This document shows positions 10,485 to 19,916 of a DNA stretch of 64,000 nt, one piece after another. The translations under genes were made by a program, and so were the position numbers. Numbering within the stretch: position 1 is the stretch's first letter; every line of letters starts with the position of its first letter. Location of the stretch: the NCBI RefSeq assembly GCF_023229695.1, contig NZ_JALNYS010000008.1:76890-140889 (forward strand), read 5' to 3'. The notes beneath the pieces are model-generated. The model saw only the letters and a list, made by a program, of their open reading frames with translations. It had not been told where the DNA came from and did no database searches. The stretch is from Sulfuricurvum sp. (GTDB taxonomy: Bacteria > Campylobacterota > Campylobacteria > Campylobacterales > Sulfurimonadaceae).

Positions 10485-13400
10485 GTGCATGAGACATTTT
10501 CTCAAAACGGAGTAGGGGTGCCAAAACGCAATAGAGCCAAAACGACACGGGTTACACCTGCCGTTGTTTCCAACTTCCCCATTGTCGGTATCGGTGCATC
10601 TGCCGGAGGGTTGGCCGCGTTTGAAGCGTTTTTTTCGGGGATACCCTTAAACATCGACCCCGGTATGGCGTTTGTACTGGTTCAGCATCTCTCTCCCGAT
10701 CACACCAGTATGCTGGCGGAACTGGTTCAGCGTTATACCCGTATGGTAGTGGTAGAAGTTGAAGACGGGATGAAGGTGGAGCCCAACTGTGTCTATATTA
10801 TCCCTCCGGGGCGTAATATGGCTTTTTTAAACGGCTCCCTCCAGCTGTTGGAACCTACAGCCGGTCATGGTCATCGTCTGCCGATCGATTTTTTCTTTCA
10901 CTCTCTGGCGCAGGATTTGCACGAACGTTCCATCGGTATTATCCTCTCCGGAACCGGAAGTGACGGTACTCAGGGGATAAGTGCGATTAAAGAAGAGGGG
11001 GGGATGGTCATGGCTCAGACACCTGAAACGACGGAGTACGACGGTATGCCGCTCAGTGCCATCGCAACGGGTCTTGTTGATTCTATCCTCTCTCCCTCTG
11101 AAATGGCCAATCAGCTCATCGTTTATACGGTCAATACGTTTGGAAATCATGAGGGCTACCAAACCGGATCGCAACCTAAATTTCACAATATGATGGATAA
11201 AATTTTTATTCTACTGCGTTCCCAGACCGGACATGATTTTTCCCAATACAAACCCAGTACCATTGGGCGACGCATTGAGCGGCGTCTCGCCATCCATCAG
11301 ATTGAATCGATTGACGAATATGTCAAATACCTCCAGCAAACACCTCTCGAAGTAGAGGCGCTGTTTCATGATTTATTAATCGGCGTCACTAATTTTTTTC
11401 GTGATCCGGAAGCGTTTGTTGTATTGCAAGAGGTGATCCTCCCCAAGCTTTTTGCCCTCAAAGCTGAAAGAGAAGTACTTCGCATCTGGTGCGTCGGATG
11501 TTCAACCGGTGAAGAGGCCTATTCGATCGCTATTTTGCTAAAAGAGCACATGGAGACGCAGCAGTTAAACGTTCTTGTACAACTGTTTGCCACCGATATC
11601 GATGCGCATGCGATCGCCATTGCCCGAAGCGGCATCTATCCCGCCGCCATCGCTGCGGATATTTCACCCGAAAGATTGAAACGTTTTTTCATAGCCGAAC
11701 CCGATGGCAGCTACCGTATCCATAAAAGCATCCGCGATATGTTGATCTTTTCGGAACAAAACATTAGCAAAGATCCCCCGTTTTCCAAACTTGATCTTAT
11801 CAGCTGCCGTAATCTTCTGATCTATATGAATTCCGATTTGCAAAAAAAGATTATCCCCCTTTTTCACTACGCCCTCAATCCGGAGGGGATTCTTTTCCTG
11901 GGATCGTCTGAAAGCATCGGAGAATTTAGTAATCTTTTTACCATTTTGGATCAAAAATCAAAATTCTTTCAGTGTAAAGAGGAGATGAACACTTCACAGC
12001 GCACCCTCTTGGATCGGACACTTCTCAATGCCGGAATTACCCGCACCTTTGCTATGCGAACGGTCGAAAAAAACAATGTTGCCGAGAAACTGCCGCTACG
12101 TGAGCTGATGGAACAAACACTGTTACGGCGAATACCGCTTTCAGGCGCCATTGTCAATGAGCAGGGGGATATCGTCTATTTGCATGGGCGAACGGGGATG
12201 TATCTGGAACTTCCAACCGGCGAAATGGGTGTCTATAATATTTTGAAAACGGCTCGTGAGGGGCTACGCCGTGATTTGACCATGGCACTGCATGCCGCGA
12301 TCTCATCCCATGAGAGCGTTAGCTCCAACTTTTTGCACGTACAGAACCTGGGGATGACTCTGACGCTTCATCTGAGTTCGAAAACAGCTCTGAGGGAATC
12401 TCCGTTATACATTGTCATTTTTGAGGAAGTCATACCCGAGCACTCCATCACCGAGGGGGCGATTGAGTATCCGGCCCTAGGGACAAAACCTACGGATGAG
12501 GGGAAACGGATTGCGATGCTGCAGCAAGAGCTGTATGAGCAAGAGGCGTTTCTTCAAATTGCCAACCGAAAACTCGAAACCTCAAACGAAGAGCTAAAAT
12601 CCTATAATGAAGAGATGCAATCGCTCAACGAGGAGCTCCAATCGACCAACGAAGAGCTCGAAACCTCCAAAGAAGAGCTTCAATCTCTCAATGAAGAGTT
12701 ATCGACCGTCAACACCGAACTCCAAACCAAAGTGGCCGATTTGTCGCATGCCAATAATGATATGAACAACTTGCTGGCGGGGACCAATATCGGTACAGTT
12801 TTTGTCGATCATAAACTGTGTATTCTCCGTTTCACCCCCGCCGTCACGAACATCATCCACCTGATCCTCACCGATTTAGGGAGACCTGTAGGGCATATCG
12901 CCTCCAATATGATGGGGTACGACACCTTTGTTTCTGACATACAGTCGGTTTTAAATACTCTGATCCCCAAAGAAGCAGAAGTACAAACGCGCGAAGGGAA
13001 ATGGTATTCGATGCGCATCCAGCCTTATCGCACTATCGAAAACGTTATTGAGGGGGCGGTGATATCCTTTATCGACATCTCCGAAATTGTACAGATGCGC
13101 GAAGAACTCCAAAAAGCCAATAGATTGAGCCGATTGGCGATTGTTGTTCATGACGCCATCGATGCCATCACTGTGCAGGATTTGGATGGACACATGCTGG
13201 CCTGGAATCCCGGTGCCGTACGGATGTATGGCTGGAGCGAAGAAGAAGCTTTGCGTATGAATGTGCGGGATCGGATCGCAGGAGCAGATCGGGAAGAGGA
13301 GATATTTAAAATAAAACAGTTGAGCCGTTCGGAGATTTTGGAACCCTACAGTTCACAGCGGATTTGCAAGGACCGTTCCGTTTCCGACGTTCGGATAACA

Positions 13401-13496
13401 TCAACGGCTTTGGTTAACAGTGCCGGAGAGATGTATGCCATTGCGACGACGGAACGTTTGATTCCGAAAAAAAATACAAAGAGAACGGATGCCTAA
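10485..13496 (+). CDS. CheB-CheR-PAS fusion, chemotaxis-type methylesterase/methyltransferase
   Basis: This large protein of 1003 residues joins opposing chemotaxis activities. The N-terminal CheB methylesterase domain has its full triad: Ser39 in GIGASAGG, His68 in QHLSPDH and Asp160 in SGTGSDG. No receiver domain precedes it. A CheR methyltransferase follows (WCVGCSTGEEAYSIAILL for S-adenosylmethionine, then FATDID and ISCRNLLIYM). After it come a coiled coil of repeated NEELQS units (about residues 695-752) and two PAS segments. The GTG at 10485 has no ribosome site. The in-frame GTG at 10518 has GGAG five bases upstream and may be the real start. The gene overlaps the HD-GYP gene by 8 bases. 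Confidence 0.9.
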   Translation: MHETFSQNGVGVPKRNRAKTTRVTPAVVSNFPIVGIGASAGGLAAFEAFFSGIPLNIDPGMAFVLVQHLSPDHTSMLAELVQRYTRMVVVEVEDGMKVEPNCVYIIPPGRNMAFLNGSLQLLEPTAGHGHRLPIDFFFHSLAQDLHERSIGIILSGTGSDGTQGISAIKEEGGMVMAQTPETTEYDGMPLSAIATGLVDSILSPSEMANQLIVYTVNTFGNHEGYQTGSQPKFHNMMDKIFILLRSQTGHDFSQYKPSTIGRRIERRLAIHQIESIDEYVKYLQQTPLEVEALFHDLLIGVTNFFRDPEAFVVLQEVILPKLFALKAEREVLRIWCVGCSTGEEAYSIAILLKEHMETQQLNVLVQLFATDIDAHAIAIARSGIYPAAIAADISPERLKRFFIAEPDGSYRIHKSIRDMLIFSEQNISKDPPFSKLDLISCRNLLIYMNSDLQKKIIPLFHYALNPEGILFLGSSESIGEFSNLFTILDQKSKFFQCKEEMNTSQRTLLDRTLLNAGITRTFAMRTVEKNNVAEKLPLRELMEQTLLRRIPLSGAIVNEQGDIVYLHGRTGMYLELPTGEMGVYNILKTAREGLRRDLTMALHAAISSHESVSSNFLHVQNLGMTLTLHLSSKTALRESPLYIVIFEEVIPEHSITEGAIEYPALGTKPTDEGKRIAMLQQELYEQEAFLQIANRKLETSNEELKSYNEEMQSLNEELQSTNEELETSKEELQSLNEELSTVNTELQTKVADLSHANNDMNNLLAGTNIGTVFVDHKLCILRFTPAVTNIIHLILTDLGRPVGHIASNMMGYDTFVSDIQSVLNTLIPKEAEVQTREGKWYSMRIQPYRTIENVIEGAVISFIDISEIVQMREELQKANRLSRLAIVVHDAIDAITVQDLDGHMLAWNPGAVRMYGWSEEEALRMNVRDRIAGADREEEIFKIKQLSRSEILEPYSSQRICKDRSVSDVRITSTALVNSAGEMYAIATTERLIPKKNTKRTDA

Positions 13497-15573
13497 ATAT
13501 CTCTCTGTCGCTGATGAGACTCAAACCCTGCGCCATAAAGCAGAAGAGATCGTCAGTGCGAACGAACAGCATGATAGCAAAGCCATATCACCCGAAGAGA
13601 CATCTCGGTTGCTCCACGAATTGCAAGTTCATCAGATTGAATTGGAGATGCAAAACGATGAACTGTGTCAAATACAAAATAAACTGGATGATGAACGGAA
13701 TAACTATTTCAATCTCTACGATTTGGCACCGGTGAGTTATTACACGCTTTCGACAGAGGGGATTATTTTAAATGCCAATCTTGCAACATCAACACGCTTG
13801 GGGATCAGCCGAAACAAACTGATCGGCAGACCCATTTCACACTACATCTACAAAGAGGATCAGGACAACTACTATTTCTATCGACAAAAATTAATTCAAT
13901 CATCGGAAGAGATATCCTGCGATGTACGAATGGTAAGGGCGGATAAAACCCTATTTTGGGCCCATTTGGTGACGGTTAGACGTGAGAATGAGCACCATAT
14001 ACCTGAATACCGTGTTGTACTCTACGATATTACGGAAGAAAAAAAGCAAAACGATTTGATTGCAAGAGCCGAAAGAGAGTGGACGGACGCGTTTGACGCC
14101 ATCCAAGACGGCGTGATGCTCCATGATAAGGAGAACAATATTATGCGTGCTAATCAAGCGTATAAAGAGCTTTCCGGTGCTAAAAAGTTCAAAGAGATTA
14201 TCGGAAAACCGTACTATGAAGTTTTCCCCAAACGCGACGGAGCGATGGATGAGGGGATTCAGGAACATGGTCAATTTTCAGAAGAAGAGTTTACCCTCGA
14301 TAATGGCCATATTTTTAAATCACGCACCTACCCGGTATTCAATAATGCCGGAGATTACAGTTTCGGGATTCTTCTCTTTGAAGATATCACCGACTTGCGG
14401 CACAAAGAAAACGAGATTGTACAATTAAATTCTACCTTGAAACTGATCAGCCGTTGCAATGAGCTTTTGGTGCGCAGTACGAGTGAAAAAGCGTTGCTGA
14501 CGTCGATTTGCACCGAAATTATCAGTTCAGAGAAGTATGATTTTGCCGGTGTCTATGTCAAACATGACCAATTGATAAAATGCGACTATTACTCATTTTC
14601 GGAGCAGCGGATCTTGCAGCTTGAAGAAATTGATTTTACCAGTGACATCTACCGTGGATGCCCTATCAACATCTGTATCAATCAAAACAACATTATTACT
14701 ATCAATGATATTGATAACGATCCGAAATGGTCCGAGTATCTCAAAAGCCATCGGGAGGTTTGCCCCGCAACACCTTATGACATGAAAGGATCGATGCTGA
14801 TTCTTCCGCTCACTCATAATACCGTTAGCCTGGGCGCCGTCGCCATCTATTCGAAATCCCCGCAATTATTCGACAACCAAAAATCAAGCCTTTTTAAAGA
14901 ACTTTCGGACGATATGGCGTATGGTATACATACCCTTCGACTTCGTAGAAATTTAACCGAATTAAATCTTGATCGTGACAAGATGATAATTCAGCTCCAT
15001 GAAAGTCTTGAAGGGACGGTCCGTTCTATTGCCATGATGGTAGAAGCACGTGATACCTATACGGCAGGGCACCAAAATCGTGTGGCCCAATTAGCCGTTG
15101 CTATTGCCAAAGAGATGGATTTGAGTGAAAGTAAAATTGAGGGTTTAAGCTTGGCCGCATCCATTCATGATCTGGGAAAAATAAAAATCCCGGCCGAAAT
15201 ATTGAGCAAACCGGGACAATTAAGCACGATTGAATATCTGTTTATCCAAACCCATCCCGAAGTGGGCTATGAAATTCTCAAAGAGGTTAAATTTCCATGG
15301 CCGATTGCTGAAATTATCCGACAGCATCACGAAAAGGTGGACGGATCAGGTTATCCAAGCGGGCTCAAAGGGGAGAATATTTTACTTGAGTCTCGAATTT
15401 TAGCGGTTGCGGACATTGTCGAAGCGATGGCCTCTCATCGTCCCTACCGTGCCGCATTGGGAATCAATGCGGCGTTGGATGAGATTAAAAAGGGACGTGG
15501 AGTCAAGTTGGATGCTGCCGTGGTCGATGTGTGCGTCTCTCTTTTCGAAGAGAAACACTTTGATTTTTTGTAG
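13489..15573 (+). CDS. PAS-PAS-GAF-HD-GYP cyclic-di-GMP phosphodiesterase
   Basis: This is a 694-residue cytoplasmic signalling protein. A coiled coil (HELQVHQIELEMQND) leads into a PAS domain (LYDLAPVSYYTLSTEG), a second PAS (about residues 200-300) and a GAF domain (about 315-480). A C-terminal HD-GYP domain has HDLGK at residue 560 and HHEKVDGSGYP near 612. HD-GYP enzymes degrade cyclic-di-GMP. Both signature motifs are intact, so activity is likely. The 8-base overlap with the CheB-CheR gene points to one signalling unit linking receptor methylation and c-di-GMP. Confidence 0.9.
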   Translation: MPKYLSVADETQTLRHKAEEIVSANEQHDSKAISPEETSRLLHELQVHQIELEMQNDELCQIQNKLDDERNNYFNLYDLAPVSYYTLSTEGIILNANLATSTRLGISRNKLIGRPISHYIYKEDQDNYYFYRQKLIQSSEEISCDVRMVRADKTLFWAHLVTVRRENEHHIPEYRVVLYDITEEKKQNDLIARAEREWTDAFDAIQDGVMLHDKENNIMRANQAYKELSGAKKFKEIIGKPYYEVFPKRDGAMDEGIQEHGQFSEEEFTLDNGHIFKSRTYPVFNNAGDYSFGILLFEDITDLRHKENEIVQLNSTLKLISRCNELLVRSTSEKALLTSICTEIISSEKYDFAGVYVKHDQLIKCDYYSFSEQRILQLEEIDFTSDIYRGCPINICINQNNIITINDIDNDPKWSEYLKSHREVCPATPYDMKGSMLILPLTHNTVSLGAVAIYSKSPQLFDNQKSSLFKELSDDMAYGIHTLRLRRNLTELNLDRDKMIIQLHESLEGTVRSIAMMVEARDTYTAGHQNRVAQLAVAIAKEMDLSESKIEGLSLAASIHDLGKIKIPAEILSKPGQLSTIEYLFIQTHPEVGYEILKEVKFPWPIAEIIRQHHEKVDGSGYPSGLKGENILLESRILAVADIVEAMASHRPYRAALGINAALDEIKKGRGVKLDAAVVDVCVSLFEEKHFDFL

Positions 15574-15591
15574 AGAAGCTTTTGAGCAGGG

Positions 15592-17688
15592 TTAATCGTA
15601 CGGTTTCTCCTTCTCTTCACTTTTTTCCCCTTTGTTGCCCCCCCATGGAGAGTCTAACAACGCCGGTATTTGCGAAGCAAGAAGCGGTCTAAAATAATAG
15701 TACCCCTGAGCGATTGGACACCCCTCTTGAAGTAAAAACTTCCCTTGTGCTTCGGTTTCAATCCCCTCCGCTACGATTTTAAGTTGCAGCCCTTTGCAAA
15801 GGTGGATAATGGATTTGACGATTTCACCGTCTGCCTGATTATAGGGGAGATTATCGACAAACGATTTATCGATTTTGAGTTTATTGATGGGTAGATTTTT
15901 CAGATAGGCCAACGAGGAGTATCCGGTACCGAAATCGTCAATGGCCAATTTCAAACCGCTCTCAGAAAGCTGTGTGAGGATATTTTTAGAATATTCCGGG
16001 TTGTTCATAATAATACTTTCGGTCAATTCAAGTTCAATCCAATCGGGATTGCATCGGTATTGTTTCAAGAGAGCGGGGACCACTTTTTCCAAATTACCGT
16101 GGATCAGCTGTTTGGCTGAAATATTGACGGCAATGTATCCCGGATTCAGCCCTTGAGATCTCCATTGCATCATTTGTCGGCACGCCTCTTCGAGGATCCA
16201 TTCACCGATTTCGATAATCAAACCGGTCTCTTCGGCAATCGGAATAAATTTAAGAGGCGAGATCAGCCCGATCTCCGGATTATTCCATCGTATCAGGGCT
16301 TCAAATCCGATGATTTCTCCGCGTGACATATCCACCTGCGGCTGATAATAGAGGATCAATTCATCATGGGAGAGTGCTTTGCGTAAACTGTTTTCGAGTG
16401 TTAACCGTTCATAAACCCGCTGCGTCATCTCCTGCGTGTAAAACTTATAGGTATTTTTCCCTTCTGCTTTCGCCTGATACATGGCCGAATCGGCATTACG
16501 AAGCAACTCCTCGGCATTATGGGCGTCTTTTGGAAAAAAGCTGGCTCCTGCGCTGCACGTGATAAAAATTTCATAACTATCAATCATTAACGGATCACTT
16601 AGCATTTTCAAGAACCGTTTGATAATCACTTCCGTATCGTGAAAATTCTGAGCATTTTCAACGATAATGGCAAATTCATCCCCGCCGAATCGGGCAATGG
16701 ACTCCTTTCCGATGGCTTCATTGAGCCGGATCGCAACCTCTTGCAAAACGCGGTCCCCGATACTGTGTCCGAAAGAGTCATTGATCTCTTTAAATCGGTC
16801 TAAATCGATAAACCACACGGCAAACGGTTCAGATGTATCCTTATGGCGTCCGATCAGCTGCGTCAGTTTCTCTACAAAATGGAGCCGATTCGGTATATCC
16901 GTCAAAGAGTCATAGTGGGCGGAATACTCCAGAATATCTCTTTGCGATACCAGTATTTTTTGTTTCTCTTCGAGTTCGGCAAGGGCAATTCTCAGGTTGA
17001 CCTGTATCCCCAGCAAATTGTTCTCCGCTTTTTTAATCGTTCGAGAGACGATATACGCCAAAACGATGAGGAGTAAAAAAGTGATAGCGATGACCCATAT
17101 GATCATCAATTTTGCTTCGGCGATATGTTTGTCCGCTTGTGAAGTGTTATTGAACTGAAAGGTGTAGAGTTCATCCAGTAAAAAATCTTCATATTGTTTC
17201 AGATAAGCGATATTATTGTTCAAATCCCGTATCTTGATATAATATACACTGTTCTCGTTGGCGTTCAGACCTTCCCCCAAACGTCTTAAGAGTGATTTTT
17301 CCATCATATTTTGTTTGGAAAAATTTTCATCTTTCAACAGAATTTCTATTTTTTCAAGTTCTGACAACACGATATTTCGAAATTGAAACCACTCTTTTTT
17401 ATCTCCGATTGAAGGGGTTAACACAGCAAAGCGTTTATTGAACTCCTCTTTGGATTGGATGAGCGTATGGGTCTGTTTTTCCAGATCTGAGGTGGTCAGG
17501 AGCCGTTCCGTATCGTATTTCAGAACAAACAGGGCTTCATACGCCGATTTGCTCAACTGTTGATCGGCGATGATCTGTTCATAATCGCGCAGCAGCAACA
17601 GTAACAAGGTGCCAACGGCAATAGAGCCCCCCAATATGGCTGCAAAACTGAAATTGGCGATTTTCCGAAGCGTTAGGGTGTTGAACAT
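15592..17688 (-). CDS. Membrane GGDEF-EAL protein
   Basis: The chosen start MFNTLTLRKIANFSF at 17688 lies just after the stop of the preceding gene; a longer frame to 17772 only overlaps that gene. The 698-residue protein has an N-terminal membrane helix, a helical periplasmic sensor of about 170 residues and a second helix (IIWVIAITFLLLIVLAYIV). A GGDEF domain (RFGGDEFAI, residues 335-339) and an EAL domain (EAL at 463-465, plus ELTES and DDFGTGYSSLAYL) follow. Both sites look intact, so it could make or degrade cyclic-di-GMP. Its partner is probably the solute-binding lipoprotein encoded directly upstream. Confidence 0.9.
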   Translation of the reverse strand: MFNTLTLRKIANFSFAAILGGSIAVGTLLLLLLRDYEQIIADQQLSKSAYEALFVLKYDTERLLTTSDLEKQTHTLIQSKEEFNKRFAVLTPSIGDKKEWFQFRNIVLSELEKIEILLKDENFSKQNMMEKSLLRRLGEGLNANENSVYYIKIRDLNNNIAYLKQYEDFLLDELYTFQFNNTSQADKHIAEAKLMIIWVIAITFLLLIVLAYIVSRTIKKAENNLLGIQVNLRIALAELEEKQKILVSQRDILEYSAHYDSLTDIPNRLHFVEKLTQLIGRHKDTSEPFAVWFIDLDRFKEINDSFGHSIGDRVLQEVAIRLNEAIGKESIARFGGDEFAIIVENAQNFHDTEVIIKRFLKMLSDPLMIDSYEIFITCSAGASFFPKDAHNAEELLRNADSAMYQAKAEGKNTYKFYTQEMTQRVYERLTLENSLRKALSHDELILYYQPQVDMSRGEIIGFEALIRWNNPEIGLISPLKFIPIAEETGLIIEIGEWILEEACRQMMQWRSQGLNPGYIAVNISAKQLIHGNLEKVVPALLKQYRCNPDWIELELTESIIMNNPEYSKNILTQLSESGLKLAIDDFGTGYSSLAYLKNLPINKLKIDKSFVDNLPYNQADGEIVKSIIHLCKGLQLKIVAEGIETEAQGKFLLQEGCPIAQGYYYFRPLLASQIPALLDSPWGGNKGEKSEEKEKPYD

Positions 17689-17689
17689 A

Positions 17690-19177
17690 TTAGTTGAGTG
17701 AGGATTTATAAAAGGCGCTTTGTTTTCGGCGCCCCATTTTATCCGTAATGTTTTCCCATTTTTCAGCAGCACGGTTGAGTGCTTCTTGCGGTGTCAGCTC
17801 TCCCATTACCGCTTTGTAGGCGTAGCTGTCGATCGCTTGGTAATATTCTCCGGCCCCCGGTATCGTAATGTCGTAAACAACATTCGGATTGGAGAGCGAA
17901 ACGGTGATCGCATCGAGATACGCTTTGGCCGACGGTGTTGAAAAACCGGCACGGTTCCATGCGGAGGGGTCATTGAAATGGGAATAGCGGGAGGGATTGA
18001 CGGCCGTACCGTTCGTTGCCGTCAGCACTTTTGTCATCTGCTTCGAAGTCATGTGCGCCGCAAAGGCAAACGCAAGCTCTTTGTTTTTAGAATCTTTATT
18101 CACTAGGAACATCCAGTTTCCGCTGATGGACGAGACACGGTTCGGACGCTTTTCCCATGTAAAGGTTTTCGAATTGTATACCGTATCGGAGCCCGGTATC
18201 TGAGCATAGCCGACTTTCTCTTTGACAATCGAAACGGGCGAGTTGGCGGCAAAAATACCCATGTCTGCCCAATCCATTGCCATTGCCACTTCCCCGGAGA
18301 CGAAACTGTTACGGACGTCATGCCCTGCAAAACTTGCCATACCCGGAGGGCCGAAACGGATAAAATCGACATAATCATTCAGGGCTTTGACGAATGCGGG
18401 ATTGTTGATACGCGGCTTCATCGTTTCCGGATCGAAATAATAGGCTTTGTCGTCGGGATGCTTCGCATACGCGGCAGCTTGTGCCAAAAACTGAAGCATG
18501 GAGATATCATTTTTGACCCTGAGCCCGGCCATTCCATACTCGATTTTACCGTCTCCGTCCCAATCCCATCCGTTAAAAAATTCGGCGACCTCTCTGAATG
18601 CTTTCCAGGTTGCGGGAGGGGCCAGAGGATATCCGTATCGATCTTGAAAAGCGGATCGATTCTTTGGATTTTCAAAAATATCTTTTCGATAATAAAGATT
18701 GATACAATCGCCGTCATAAGGGAGTCCGTAAGCTTTGCCGTTCCAGGATAAAACGCTATTGCGGTAAATGGGTAAAACGTCTTCCCAGTCAATCTCCTTT
18801 TTGATCGCTTCGGGGATGGGTTCAATGTGGTTATTTCCCAATAAAGTTCCGTTCCACATTGAGATAACGACAAAAATATCATAATTCAGATTTGGATCCT
18901 TTAGGGATTGATCGATTTTTTCGATGGTTTCATTCCAACTCGGGGTGACAACGCGAACTTTCCCCCCCGTTTTTTTCTCAAAAGCTCCGATTTCATCCAA
19001 AATCGGCCCTCGGATCAATCTCGCTTCCAGAGTCGGCACAATAAGGACAATGGATTGCCCTTCATACGGTTTTTTGACCGAAGAGGGTGACCCCTTCTCC
19101 GTCTCTTTCGTAGAATCGCATCCCGTTAAAAAAAAGAGGGCACTGACCAAACCGATCATAACGACAGCAATCTTCAT
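17690..19177 (-). CDS. Periplasmic solute-binding lipoprotein (ABC family 1 type)
   Basis: This 495-residue lipoprotein has the lipobox FLTGC with the lipidated cysteine at residue 20. The mature part reads as a type-1 extracellular solute-binding protein, the sugar-binder class: SMWNGTLLGNNHIEPIP, YGLPYDGDCINLYYRKDIF, DMGIFAANSP and ISGNWMFLVNKDSKNKELA. No ABC permease or ATPase is near. It is followed one base later by the GGDEF-EAL gene, whose product has a periplasmic sensor region. The likely role is to sense a solute and pass the signal on rather than to transport it; that is inference. Confidence 0.85.
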   Translation of the reverse strand: MKIAVVMIGLVSALFFLTGCDSTKETEKGSPSSVKKPYEGQSIVLIVPTLEARLIRGPILDEIGAFEKKTGGKVRVVTPSWNETIEKIDQSLKDPNLNYDIFVVISMWNGTLLGNNHIEPIPEAIKKEIDWEDVLPIYRNSVLSWNGKAYGLPYDGDCINLYYRKDIFENPKNRSAFQDRYGYPLAPPATWKAFREVAEFFNGWDWDGDGKIEYGMAGLRVKNDISMLQFLAQAAAYAKHPDDKAYYFDPETMKPRINNPAFVKALNDYVDFIRFGPPGMASFAGHDVRNSFVSGEVAMAMDWADMGIFAANSPVSIVKEKVGYAQIPGSDTVYNSKTFTWEKRPNRVSSISGNWMFLVNKDSKNKELAFAFAAHMTSKQMTKVLTATNGTAVNPSRYSHFNDPSAWNRAGFSTPSAKAYLDAITVSLSNPNVVYDITIPGAGEYYQAIDSYAYKAVMGELTPQEALNRAAEKWENITDKMGRRKQSAFYKSSLN

Positions 19178-19373
19178 CCTCGTTGGTAGCTCCGATACTT
19201 ATAATTTCATTAAAAGAATAAAATATTCTGAAAAATATACTAAACACGTAGAATATAATAGAGGTGATTTTGTTTACCTTAACAAATTCAAAACAAAGAT
19301 CTTAGATCACGCTATTTGGTAAACGCAACCAAAGGAGGAGCCGCGCTTTAAAACTCTTTCAACTCTTATAGGC

Positions 19374-19379
19374 TATAAT
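19374..19379 (+). promoter_or_regulatory. Probable -10 box for leuD
   Basis: TATAAT lies 32 bases before the leuD start, with no clear -35 box. The 230-base gap also holds the divergent upstream region of the solute-binding gene. Confidence 0.4.
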
Positions 19380-19410
19380 CCCTTTAATTTTACGTACCAG
19401 AGGAAGTTTG

Positions 19411-19914
19411 ATGCAAAAAATTGAAGGGAAAGTTTGGAATTTCGGTAAAGATATCGATACCGACCTCATTATTGCCGCCCGTTATCTGAATACTTCGAAT
19501 CCGCAAGAGCTTGCTAAACACGTCATGGAAGATGCCGATCCGACATTTGTAACCAAAATGGCTCCGGGTGATATTATCGTTGCCGATGAAAACTTCGGAT
19601 GCGGTTCATCGCGCGAACATGCTCCGATCGCCCTTAAAGCTGCCGGGGTTGCGGCTATTATTGCGCCGACGTTTGCCCGAATTTTTTACCGCAACGCGTT
19701 TAATATGGGATTGCCGATTTTTGAGCTTCCGGAGAGTTTGGAAATCAAAGAGGGGGAGAGTGTCAGTATCGATATGGATGCAGGGACAATCACCAATACT
19801 ACAACGGGCAAACATTATCGCTTTACCCCCATTCCGCCGTTCATGCAAGAGTTGCTGAGTGCCGGGGGATTGATGAACTACGCAAATGCAGAAATTGCCG
19901 CACAGGAGAAATAA
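19411..19914 (+). CDS. leuD: 3-isopropylmalate dehydratase small subunit
   Basis: This 167-residue swivel-domain subunit works with LeuC to isomerise 2- to 3-isopropylmalate in leucine synthesis. Typical stretches are GKDIDTDLIIAARYLNTS, DENFGCGSSREHAPIALK and FYRNAFNMGLPIFE. The ATG at 19411 is chosen over the TTG three bases upstream, with AGGAAG in position as a ribosome site. leuB follows two bases after the stop. LeuC is not in the window. Confidence 0.96.
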   Translation: MQKIEGKVWNFGKDIDTDLIIAARYLNTSNPQELAKHVMEDADPTFVTKMAPGDIIVADENFGCGSSREHAPIALKAAGVAAIIAPTFARIFYRNAFNMGLPIFELPESLEIKEGESVSIDMDAGTITNTTTGKHYRFTPIPPFMQELLSAGGLMNYANAEIAAQEK

Positions 19915-19916
19915 GG

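Noticed and set aside
19331..19338. Strong ribosome-site-like AAAGGAGGAG upstream of leuD
   Set aside because: No start codon with an open frame follows at a usable distance, so it does not mark a leader peptide; probably chance in a promoter region.
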